24,114 nucleotides of DNA from positions 1-24,114 of the forward strand of contig JBLHKS010000110.1 of NCBI GenBank assembly GCA_047620505.1, written 5' to 3'. The translations under genes and the position numbers were made by a program. Source of the stretch: JBLHKS01 sp047620505 (lineage in GTDB: Bacteria > Verrucomicrobiota > Verrucomicrobiia > Verrucomicrobiales > DEV007). Under the pieces are notes generated by a model. The model did not search any database and was not told where the DNA came from. It saw only the letters and a program-made list of their open reading frames with translations. Below are positions 1 through 7,924 of the stretch, piece after piece (position 1 is the stretch's first letter; each line of letters opens with the position of its first letter).

Positions 1-706
1 GGTGTCGAACCGGGCTACTCGCGCTGAACGTCGTCCCTTGAAACTCAGCCGGCAGAAAACCTGGCCCCCAGTTGTTGATGCTCGCCTGCGGAACTCCACG
101 CGGATCGGGGATCGAAACGAAGGCCGGCAGATTCTGATTATCGCTTCCGAGCGCGTAGCTGACCCAACCTCCCATGCTGGGAAAACCATCCTGAACGAAC
201 CCGGTCGAAAGGAAATTTTCCGCCGGACCATGGGTGTTCGACTTGCTCGTCAGCGAATGAACAAAGGCGATGTCGTCCGTTAACTCCGCAAGATGCGGAA
301 CCATGTCGGAAACCATTTTTCCAGTCTGACCGCGCGGGCGAAACTCGTACTGCGGCCGCGCCAGGTTGCCTGCCGGGCCTTGAAACGTCACCGCTGGCCC
401 GCCTTCAAGCGGCTTGCCGTCGTGCTTGATCAACTCTGGCTTATAATCCCAGGTTTCCAGCTGGCTAACGGCTCCAGCGCAGAAAATGACGAGAACGTTT
501 TTGGCTTTGGCAGGATAGTGGGGCTGCCGAGGCGCGTAAGGCCGAGAGGGGTCGATCAACGGACGATCATCTGCGATTAGCCCTTCTTGGGAGAGGAGGT
601 TGGCGAGCGCGATCGAAGAAAGCGCGGTTGCGTTGTTCGTCAGAAAATTTCGCCGATCCAGCAGCTGCTGGCCGTTTCGAGAGAGAGTTTCGGCGGTTGG
701 GTTCAT
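1..706 (-). CDS. DUF1501 family protein, C-terminal part cut off by the window edge
   Basis: This is the N-terminal 235 codons of a DUF1501 protein, read on the minus strand from an ATG at 706. It shows a twin-arginine export signal (RR at residues 18-19, DRRNFLT, then an Ala/Leu-rich stretch). The typical DUF1501 beginning follows: NVLVIFCAGAVSQLETWDYKP, a HLAELTDDIAFVHSL stretch, NTHGPAENFLSTG, and LPAFVSIPDPRG. DUF1501 proteins of PVC bacteria are exported proteins of unknown function with an alkaline-phosphatase-like core, usually encoded beside PSD1 proteins. The ATG overlaps the stop of the upstream PSD1 gene by 4 bases (ATGA, 703-706), so the two are probably translationally coupled and work together. 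A palindrome copy (659-670) encodes QQLL just before the twin arginines. The family call is firm; the reaction is unknown. Confidence 0.9.
   Translation of the reverse strand, partial: MNPTAETLSRNGQQLLDRRNFLTNNATALSSIALANLLSQEGLIADDRPLIDPSRPYAPRQPHYPAKAKNVLVIFCAGAVSQLETWDYKPELIKHDGKPLEGGPAVTFQGPAGNLARPQYEFRPRGQTGKMVSDMVPHLAELTDDIAFVHSLTSKSNTHGPAENFLSTGFVQDGFPSMGGWVSYALGSDNQNLPAFVSIPDPRGVPQASINNWGPGFLPAEFQGTTFSASSPVRH
659..670. repeat. Iterated palindrome CAGCAGCTGCTG, copy 1
   Basis: Exact 12-bp copy, extended to a 14-bp palindrome by C/G flanks (658-671). Inside the left DUF1501 gene, read as QQLL. Confidence 0.95.
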
Positions 707-3486
707 GGGAGAAAAAGGAATTCGCTGCTGTTAAAAAGCGCTCGGCAAAGGGTTGCTAAGCCGTGTTCGTTCACGACGGAAATTGCATCAGCCAGCTCGT
801 CAGAATCCGGATCGCGGCCGAGGGAAATCTGGTAGGCTCGTCGAACCTGATTCGGACTTTCCGCGCCAGCCTCAGCCTCGATTCGGTTGGCGAAAGCTGC
901 GGATTCTTCGATCGTGAAGCGGCTGTTGAAAAGGTTTAGCGCTTGGATCGGAGTGGTCGACTGACGGCGGCGCGAGACGCTCTGTCCAGCGTCGGGACAG
1001 TCGAAAGCGCCAAAGACCGACTCGCGTTCCATCCGGATTTTGTGCGCGTAAATCATTCGCCTCAGACCGTCGCCGCTGAAGGATTCGATCGGCGGAAAGC
1101 CGCTGAGCCCGCCGCGTGATTTGAAGAGATCGAAGCCCGGTCCGCCGGCTTTGAGATTCAAGCGTCCGCTTACCTCGAGCATCGTGTCGCGGATCGTTTC
1201 CGCTTCCAATCGGCGTGCCGGAAACCGCCAAAGTAACCGGACGTCTCCGTCTTTCGCCTGGGCAGCTGAGTTGAATTGGCTCGACTGTCTGTAGGTCGCG
1301 GTGAGGACGATCAGCCGATGCATGTGCTTGATCGACCAGCCCGAGCGGATGAATTCGGTGGCGAGCCAATCGAGCAATTCAGGGTGAGTCGGTTTGGCCC
1401 CCGCCCATCCGAAATCGTTGGTGCTTTCGACTAAGCCAATACCGAAGTGGCCTTGCCAGATCCGGTTGACCATCACTCGGGCGGTCAGCGGATTTTCTGG
1501 TTTCGTGATCCACGCAGCTAGCGCGAGACGGCGCTCCTGATCGGTTGCTTCTTTTGGTAAGCTGATATTTCCGAGCGTTGTCAGCACTGCGGGCATGACT
1601 TCTTCCTGCGGCTGCTCGGGATCTCCGCGATGGAGAAGATGCATCGGTTCCGGCGTCTTGAATTTGCCCGCGTAGACTCGCTGAGCGTCGACGAACTTTT
1701 TGATCTCGGCCTCCTGAGCTGTTTTCTGAGCCAGCAGCTGCTCGGCGTGTTCTTTTTGGGCGGGATCGAAATCCGGCACGATTTTTTGTTCCGGATCAAA
1801 CGGTTTGCGGTCCGTCGATCCAGCCACTGCCTTCCATTCGCCATCAGATCCGGCGACTTCAATTCGGTAGTCCAAAGGAAGTCGGTCTTTGTATTTTTCC
1901 TCGCGGTCGCGTCCCCAGACGACGCGCTCGATCTCGAATTCCTCTGGAAATTCCAGCTCAACCCAGCCGGTCGCGCCCTTGAGCATCCAACTCCTGGAAT
2001 TGCCGTAGCTGCCGTCGTTGATCTGCTTCAACTCGTGTCGATTCGGCTGCTCGGTGCTGCCGGAAGCGGTCGGAATCGTGCCCCGGCTGGCTAACGCAAT
2101 GTTCGCACCTCCGACGTCGAAAACTTCCAGCTCATCGATGCAGGCCTCGTATTGATTCGTCGAATTAATCACGAAACGCAGCCTCTTCGTCTTCACTGGA
2201 GCGAACCGTTCCGTGTTCGCCTTCGCGTTTACCGGAGCTCGTTCGATTCCAGAATTCGCCAACGGAACAAGGTCGGCCAGAGCCTTGTCGATCGGCCCTA
2301 ATTTTGCTCTCATCTCAGCGAGTTTGGCTTCAGCTCCGGGTCTGTGAATCGGGCGATCGCCGTATTCGACTCCGGCAAAAAACGCCTGCATCGAATAATA
2401 ATCTTTCGCGGAAATCGGATCGAATTTGTGGTCGTGACAACGCGCGCAGCCGATGCTAAGCCCAAGAAATGCTTCCCCCGTGTTGATCACGATCTCGCCC
2501 AACTCGTCTTGGCGGGCGAGCCGCTTCGACTCTTCGTCCTTGCCGATTTGGCCGGGAAGCAGAACGGCTGAGGTCACGAGAAACCCGGTTGCGGCGTCCT
2601 GACCCATAGCGTCGCCCGCGAGCTGCTCGCGAATGAATTGATCGTAGGGAGTGTCGTTGTTGAAAGCCGAAATCACGTAGTCTCGGTAAGGCCAAGCGTT
2701 AGGCCGAGGTGTGTTGACTTCGAACCCATGCGTATCCGCATAACGAACGACGTCAAGCCAATGCTGAGCCCAGCGCTCGCCATACCGCGGCGAACTCAGC
2801 AGAGAATCGACGATTTTTTCGTGGGCTCCCGCCGTTTGATCATCCTGAAACGCGGCGATTTGTTCTGGTGTCGGCGGCAGGCCGATCAGATCAAAGAAAA
2901 CGCGTCGTAGCCAAGTTAGCCGATCGGCTTCCGGCGACATCGAAAGGCCGTTTTCCGACAGCCGAGCGAGAATCAACGAATCGATCGTCGGTGAGCCACC
3001 CAGCTTGGCGATCGGCTTGAAACTCCAGTGATCCCGCTTGTCTTCGAGCTTAGCCAAGTCAACGCCGTCTGGCCAAACCGCTCCCTCGTTAACCCAGGTT
3101 GTTAGAGTTTTGATCTCCGCCGCCGAGAGTCGATCGCCTTTGGGCGGCATGAGCAGATCTTCTTCCTCACCACGCACGAATTGAATCAGCGGACTCTCGT
3201 TAGCCTGCCCGGGAACGATCGCCGGCGCAAAATCGATGCCGCCTTTGAAAGCTTCGGATTTTATGTCCAGCCGCAGCCCGGATTTCTGTTTTTCCGCGCC
3301 GTGACAATCGTAGCAGTGCTCTTCAAAAATCGGCCGAACATCGCGGACAAAATCGACCGTGTTCGCAAATTGCGTGACCGGAAAGCCAAGCAGAAAAGTG
3401 GCGATTGCCGTGAATCTGCGCAGGAAGCGGTTGTTCTGTTGATTTTCGTCCGGAGTCATCGTCGTCGCAAAAGAACTCAGAAACAT
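703..3486 (-). CDS. PSD1 / DUF1549-DUF1553 protein with N-terminal PSCyt1 heme domain
   Basis: A 927-residue exported protein with the order PSCyt1 (heme motif CYDCH at residues 58-62), DUF1549/PSCyt2 (SPRYGERWAQHWLDVVRYAD near 232-251, with a second CxxCH, CARCH, at 347-351), a discoidin/F5-8C-like insert (about 430-575), and DUF1553/PSD1 (about 640-905, LAAWITKPENPLTARVMVNR). The N-terminus has a basic patch RFLRRF followed by a hydrophobic stretch, consistent with a signal peptide. ATG at 3486 gives the longest form; ATG at 3459 (M10) is equally plausible, and neither has a clear Shine-Dalgarno. The family is abundant in PVC bacteria and presumed periplasmic, possibly redox-active through heme c. 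The F5-8C-like insert suggests carbohydrate or surface binding. It is coupled by a 4-base overlap to the DUF1501 gene downstream and diverges from the ThuA fusion gene. The function is not experimentally settled. Confidence 0.92.
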   Translation of the reverse strand: MFLSSFATTMTPDENQQNNRFLRRFTAIATFLLGFPVTQFANTVDFVRDVRPIFEEHCYDCHGAEKQKSGLRLDIKSEAFKGGIDFAPAIVPGQANESPLIQFVRGEEEDLLMPPKGDRLSAAEIKTLTTWVNEGAVWPDGVDLAKLEDKRDHWSFKPIAKLGGSPTIDSLILARLSENGLSMSPEADRLTWLRRVFFDLIGLPPTPEQIAAFQDDQTAGAHEKIVDSLLSSPRYGERWAQHWLDVVRYADTHGFEVNTPRPNAWPYRDYVISAFNNDTPYDQFIREQLAGDAMGQDAATGFLVTSAVLLPGQIGKDEESKRLARQDELGEIVINTGEAFLGLSIGCARCHDHKFDPISAKDYYSMQAFFAGVEYGDRPIHRPGAEAKLAEMRAKLGPIDKALADLVPLANSGIERAPVNAKANTERFAPVKTKRLRFVINSTNQYEACIDELEVFDVGGANIALASRGTIPTASGSTEQPNRHELKQINDGSYGNSRSWMLKGATGWVELEFPEEFEIERVVWGRDREEKYKDRLPLDYRIEVAGSDGEWKAVAGSTDRKPFDPEQKIVPDFDPAQKEHAEQLLAQKTAQEAEIKKFVDAQRVYAGKFKTPEPMHLLHRGDPEQPQEEVMPAVLTTLGNISLPKEATDQERRLALAAWITKPENPLTARVMVNRIWQGHFGIGLVESTNDFGWAGAKPTHPELLDWLATEFIRSGWSIKHMHRLIVLTATYRQSSQFNSAAQAKDGDVRLLWRFPARRLEAETIRDTMLEVSGRLNLKAGGPGFDLFKSRGGLSGFPPIESFSGDGLRRMIYAHKIRMERESVFGAFDCPDAGQSVSRRRQSTTPIQALNLFNSRFTIEESAAFANRIEAEAGAESPNQVRRAYQISLGRDPDSDELADAISVVNEHGLATLCRALFNSSEFLFLP

Positions 3487-3559
3487 CGCGCGGCCTAGCG
3501 CAAATTTCTTTCACTTGCCTTTGCTTGTGCGCGGATGGAAATGCGTCAATCTCCGGCGC
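3487..3559. promoter_or_regulatory. Divergent intergenic region between the PSD1/DUF1501 pair and the ThuA fusion
   Basis: These 73 bases separate two divergently transcribed operons and must hold both 5' ends unless the promoters lie inside genes. I see no convincing -35/-10 pair and no strong Shine-Dalgarno on either side. A TTG at 3515 is in frame with the rightward gene but would add 15 residues that do not look like a signal peptide. Confidence 0.4.
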
Positions 3560-6500
3560 ATGAAAAAATTCCGAGGTCTCGTAAAAACCGCCCTCCCTCT
3601 TATCCTTCTTGCGATCGGAGGACTATTGTTAGTCGCTCAATCTCCGAAACTGGCCCCAGCAGCTGCTGATCCGCCCGAGAAACTGAAAGCCCTCTACGTT
3701 GGCGGCGGGTGCTGCCACGATTACGATACGCAGAAGCTCTTGATCAAAGCCGGGCTCGAAGCGCGGGCGAACATCGAGGTCGACATCGTTCATCAAGGCG
3801 GGACGACGACGGACGCGATGATCGATCTCTACAAAGATCCGGATTGGGCCGATGGCTACGATGTCGTGCTCCATCACGAATGTTTCGCCGCGGTGAAGGA
3901 CAAGAATTTCGTCGACGGCATCCTCAAACCGCACCAGAACGGCGTGCCGGCCGTCGTGATCCACTGCGCGATGCACTGCTACCGCGTCGACGACGATCGC
4001 TGGTTCAAATTCTGCGGCGTGCGATCGCACGGCCACGGCAAGCACTACCCACACGAGGTCCTCAACGTCAACGCGGCTCACCCCGTCATGCAGACGTTTC
4101 CCGCAGGGTGGTGGAGTCCGCAGGGCGAGCTCTACCACGTCGCCGAAGTTTACGAAACGACCACGCCGCTGGCGACTTCCAAGGATACTGAGCAGGGCAA
4201 GGATCACGTCAGCGTTTGGGCGAACGACTACCAGGGCACGCGGGTTTTCGGAACAACGTTAGGCCATCACAACGAGGTTTTTCAAGCGCCGGAGTTCATG
4301 AAGATGCTGACGCGTGGAACGCTCTGGGCGGCGGGAAAACTGGACGATGCGCACCTGAAGGAGTTCACGCCGAAGTCGTTGATGAAGCCGATCGACTTGG
4401 CCTTGGGCAAGGCGGCGACTGCGTCGAGCGAGGAAACTGGGAAGCAGAATTTTGCGCCGAAAGCGTTCGATGGAGATCCGAAAACGAGGTGGTGCGCATC
4501 GGGCGCGAGCTTCCCGCAGTGGCTCCAGGTCGACCTTGGTGAGCCGCAAAAAATCACGGGCGTGGCAATCAGCTGGGAGTCCAAGAACAACCAATACGAT
4601 CACAAAATCTGGGTGTCGTCCGATGGCGAGACTTGGGCCGGGCTCGCCGAAAACAGCGAAACCGAGGCAAGGTTCGTCAAAGTCGAAGTGTTAGGCACGA
4701 GCGCGGGCGGCTGGGCGTCGATCTGGGATTTTGAAGTCCACGGAACCGAGATGGTCGAGGTCAAATCGGAGCTGGCAGCTGCTGGTTCACAGGAAGCCGA
4801 ATTGCTTAAGACCGTGAAGGTTCCTGAGGATTTCGAAGCGACGATCTTCGCGATGCCGCCGGCCGTGAACTACCCGACCTTCGTCAAATCCACGCCAGAG
4901 GGCGTCGTGTTCGTCAGTCAGGACAAAAATGGTTCGCTCGCGCGCGATCCGATGCGTGGATCGATCCTGCGTTGCGAAGATCTCGATGGCGACGGCCGGG
5001 CCGATCAGGTGAATCGATTCGTGGCCAACGTCGACTCGCCGCGCGGTCTGGAATGGGACGGCGAATGGCTCTACTGCCTGCATCCCCCAAACCTAAGCCG
5101 CTATCGCGACACCGACGGCGACAACGTCGCGGACGACGAGCAGCTGCTGGTCGAAGGAATCGCGTTTGGCTTCGAAGATCGCCCCGCCGATCACACATCG
5201 AATGGAATCACGTTAGGCATCGACGGCTGGATTTATTGCGCGATCGGCGACTTCGGTTTCATGAATGCCAAGGGCACGGACGGGACCGAGTTGCAGTTCC
5301 GCGGTGGTGGCGTTGTCAGGGTGCGTCCGGACGGCAGCGGTCTTCACATTTTCAGCCGAGGCACGCGTAACATTTACGAAATCGCGGTCGGCCCGACGCT
5401 CGAAGCGTTCACGCGCGACAACACGAATGACGGCGGCGGCTGGGACGTCCGGCTGCATCACTTCACTGGGCTCGATCACCACGGTTACCCGAGTCTCTAC
5501 ATGAATTTCGATGAGGAAATCGTTCAGCCGTTGCGCGACTACGGCGGAGGCTCCGGAGTCGGCTCGGTTTGGATTGACGAACCTGGTTATCCCGAAGGTT
5601 ATCGGAATGTGCCCTGCACCGTCGACTGGGGCCCGGGCTGGGTCTACGTCCACGAAGTCGAGCCTAACGGAGCCACTTTCAGGGAGGTCGAGCAGCGCGA
5701 ATTCGTCAACGTTCCTCGCGCCACCGACGCGACGATCGCAGCGACCGGCGAGCTGTTCGTCAGCAGCTGGAAAGACGGCCGATTTGCGTATGACGGCGAG
5801 AACATCGGTTACGTCGCGCGGGTCCAGCCGAAGGGGCACGAAGCGCGGCCAGTTCCCGATTTCAAAAATCTCGATCCGCTCAAACTGGTCGAACTTTTCG
5901 AAGACTCGAGCTTCACGGTTCGCCGCGCGGCGCAGGAGGAACTGCTGCGTGCGGGTTTGAACGACACGATCGTGGGCGCGCTCTGGGACTTGATCAAAAC
6001 CACGGAATCCGAGGCCTCTTGCGCCGCAGCCCTGTTCACTCTCGCTCGAGGAATGGGCGGGGACAACGCCAGCCCGCTCTGGAACATGAAGGACTGGCTG
6101 CCGGCCGCGCTGAAGAAATTTCCCGAAGTCACGACCCGTTTCCTCGCCGAAGTTGGCGAGCCGATCGATGATCCGAGTATCGAAATCGTCGCCACCAACG
6201 CTGCCGTGCGCCTCGAAATCGTACGCTGGCTCGCCGCGACCGCCGATGGCCCTGACACGTTGCTGGACATGACCGCCGATGACGACCCGATCGTCCGGCA
6301 CGCTGCGATCAACGCGCTCGCCCAAACTGAAGCCGTCGAAACTTGCTTGGCAGCACTCAGAAATCTTCAGCTTGACGAACTTCACCCCGGCGCGCTTCGG
6401 GCGCTTCAACAACTGCACCGCAAAGACGTCATCGACGGTCTGTTCCACAACTTACCAGACATGCCGCCTGGCGACAGAGACACAGTGGATTTGCAGAGCG

Positions 6501-7810
6501 GAATTTTCCGCACTCTGGCAAGGCTCTACTTCAAAGAGGGCGAGTGGAACAAGGAAAGCTGGGGCACACGTCCGGATACCAGCGGACCGTACTACAAGCG
6601 GGTAACTTGGGAAGAAAGCGAGCGGATCGGAACGATCCTTCGCGCGGCACTCTCCAGCGGAGGGCCGGAGCTGATCGCAGAGATTTCGCGGAACCAGATC
6701 GACCTCGACGAGACGATCCCCGCAGCAATCGAAATGGCGGACAAGTATTCGGAGGCGGAGAAATCGCTCGTCGCCTTGCTCAACAAAAAAGGTCAGACGC
6801 CGAACGAGGCGATCCCCGTCCTCATCCGCGTCGCGAAAGCCGAGGACCGCGACGGCACCCTCCGCCTCAATGCGGCGCGCTGCCTCGCTCGCGTGGACGA
6901 CGACACGGCTTTCGAGATCGCCTTCGACCTCGCCGTCCGCCGCGATGAGATCGAGTCGATCCCGCACGTCAAAAACTGGCTACGCGACGAAATTTTCCGC
7001 AACCCGGGCAACGAAAATCGATACGAAATGATCATTGGCTTCACGCGCGGCGAGGACGAAAAGGCCGGGCGACTGGCTTGGAGCCTGCTCCTCAAGCTAA
7101 CCGAAAAAAAGCCGCTCGCGCCGGAAACGAACGGGGAGATCGAGACCGCGATCAAAGCCGCTCAAACCGAGCCGAAGCAGCACGTCCGGCTCCTCAACGC
7201 GATTCGTGAACTCAAACACGGTCAGTCGAAGGAGATCGTGATCGCAGCAGCTGCTGGTGCCGACGCCAACGTCGTCAAGGCCGCCGAAGCCGCTGCAAAA
7301 ACGCTGAAGATCGACCTCAAACCCGCCGCCAAACCGACGGGCCTACTCATCGCCACGCTCAAAATTGGAGACGTGTTAGAACAGGTCGAAAAGATCAAGG
7401 GAGACGCCGAGCGCGGCGAAATTCTCTTCACGCAGCTGGCTTGCGCGACCTGCCACACGGTCAAAGCCGACGACCCGCTCAAAGGGCCGTTCCTCGGAAA
7501 CATCGCCGAAACCTACAAGCGCCGCGAGTTGGCCGAGATGATTCTCGATCCGAACAAATCGCTAGCGCAGGGCTTCAAGACGAACCTGTTCGAGTTGAAG
7601 GACGGCGGCGTGATCGTGGGGTTTGTTACCAAGGAAGCGGCCGACGCGATCGAGGTCCGCGACGCCACCGGCAAGGCGACCACGCTCAAGCCTGACCAAA
7701 TCAAAAAGCGAACCGAGTCCGAGGCCTCGATCATGCCGCCGGGGCTGGTCAACAACCTGAGCGTCGAAGACTTTGCGGCGCTGGTGGCTTATCTCGAAGG
7801 AAAGAAGTAG
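3560..7810 (+). CDS. ThuA / F5-8C / PVC propeller dehydrogenase-like / HEAT / heme-binding fusion protein
   Basis: A 1416-residue exported multidomain protein. I chose ATG 3560 because MKKFRGLVKTALPLILLA makes a proper signal peptide; the upstream in-frame TTG at 3515 does not. In order: ThuA-like domain (about 41-255, LKALYVGGGCCHDYDTQK); F5/8C discoidin domain (about 277-397, LALGKAATASSEETG); six-bladed glucose-dehydrogenase-like propeller of the PVC membrane-bound dehydrogenase type (about 416-760) with Ca-binding-like loops DLDGDGRAD and DTDGDNVADDE; HEAT-like helical repeats (about 770-1240); and a C-terminal cytochrome-c-like domain (about 1281-1416, CATCH at 1295-1299, possible distal Met in IMPPGL near 1393). 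Known family: PVC propeller-HEAT-heme proteins. Fusion to ThuA and a carbohydrate-binding module suggests sugar or polyol oxidation with electrons passed to heme (inference). The next gene is co-directional 114 bases on and lacks a PSCyt1 heme domain. Confidence 0.9.
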   Translation: MKKFRGLVKTALPLILLAIGGLLLVAQSPKLAPAAADPPEKLKALYVGGGCCHDYDTQKLLIKAGLEARANIEVDIVHQGGTTTDAMIDLYKDPDWADGYDVVLHHECFAAVKDKNFVDGILKPHQNGVPAVVIHCAMHCYRVDDDRWFKFCGVRSHGHGKHYPHEVLNVNAAHPVMQTFPAGWWSPQGELYHVAEVYETTTPLATSKDTEQGKDHVSVWANDYQGTRVFGTTLGHHNEVFQAPEFMKMLTRGTLWAAGKLDDAHLKEFTPKSLMKPIDLALGKAATASSEETGKQNFAPKAFDGDPKTRWCASGASFPQWLQVDLGEPQKITGVAISWESKNNQYDHKIWVSSDGETWAGLAENSETEARFVKVEVLGTSAGGWASIWDFEVHGTEMVEVKSELAAAGSQEAELLKTVKVPEDFEATIFAMPPAVNYPTFVKSTPEGVVFVSQDKNGSLARDPMRGSILRCEDLDGDGRADQVNRFVANVDSPRGLEWDGEWLYCLHPPNLSRYRDTDGDNVADDEQLLVEGIAFGFEDRPADHTSNGITLGIDGWIYCAIGDFGFMNAKGTDGTELQFRGGGVVRVRPDGSGLHIFSRGTRNIYEIAVGPTLEAFTRDNTNDGGGWDVRLHHFTGLDHHGYPSLYMNFDEEIVQPLRDYGGGSGVGSVWIDEPGYPEGYRNVPCTVDWGPGWVYVHEVEPNGATFREVEQREFVNVPRATDATIAATGELFVSSWKDGRFAYDGENIGYVARVQPKGHEARPVPDFKNLDPLKLVELFEDSSFTVRRAAQEELLRAGLNDTIVGALWDLIKTTESEASCAAALFTLARGMGGDNASPLWNMKDWLPAALKKFPEVTTRFLAEVGEPIDDPSIEIVATNAAVRLEIVRWLAATADGPDTLLDMTADDDPIVRHAAINALAQTEAVETCLAALRNLQLDELHPGALRALQQLHRKDVIDGLFHNLPDMPPGDRDTVDLQSGIFRTLARLYFKEGEWNKESWGTRPDTSGPYYKRVTWEESERIGTILRAALSSGGPELIAEISRNQIDLDETIPAAIEMADKYSEAEKSLVALLNKKGQTPNEAIPVLIRVAKAEDRDGTLRLNAARCLARVDDDTAFEIAFDLAVRRDEIESIPHVKNWLRDEIFRNPGNENRYEMIIGFTRGEDEKAGRLAWSLLLKLTEKKPLAPETNGEIETAIKAAQTEPKQHVRLLNAIRELKHGQSKEIVIAAAAGADANVVKAAEAAAKTLKIDLKPAAKPTGLLIATLKIGDVLEQVEKIKGDAERGEILFTQLACATCHTVKADDPLKGPFLGNIAETYKRRELAEMILDPNKSLAQGFKTNLFELKDGGVIVGFVTKEAADAIEVRDATGKATTLKPDQIKKRTESEASIMPPGLVNNLSVEDFAALVAYLEGKK
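3657..3668. repeat. Iterated palindrome CAGCAGCTGCTG, copy 2
   Basis: Exact copy near the start of the ThuA fusion gene, read as Ala-Ala-Ala (GCA GCT GCT) after the signal peptide. Confidence 0.95.
7245..7256. repeat. Iterated palindrome CAGCAGCTGCTG, copy 3
   Basis: Exact copy in the HEAT-like region of the ThuA fusion gene, read as AAAA with GCA GCA GCT GCT codons. Confidence 0.95.
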
Positions 7811-7924
7811 GAGCGCATTTCAGATTGCGTCGAGCCGCTCGAGACGACATTTTAGCTCCTCTGAAAAACCCCGAACGCTCGATTTGTCTTTTCAGGCAGC
7901 TTGCGAGGGGCCAGAATTCCCGAC
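7811..7924 (+). other. Intergenic spacer with a weak inverted repeat
   Basis: These 114 bases hold no gene. CTGAAAA (7861-7867) and TTTTCAG (7889-7895) form a 7-bp inverted repeat with a 21-base loop. There is no following T-run, so it is not a convincing terminator, and read-through from the ThuA fusion gene is possible. GAGGGG at 7905-7910 is the best ribosome-binding candidate for the next gene. Confidence 0.3.

Noticed and set aside
2621..2630. GAGCTGCTC-type sites (also near 9019) as further palindrome copies
   Set aside because: They lack the central CAGCTG and match fewer than ten of twelve positions.
5213..6448. A 411-codon open frame on the minus strand inside the ThuA fusion gene
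   Set aside because: Its translation has no family motif and is rich in Arg/Val typical of antisense to a GC-rich gene. The plus-strand frame there has clear propeller and HEAT features.
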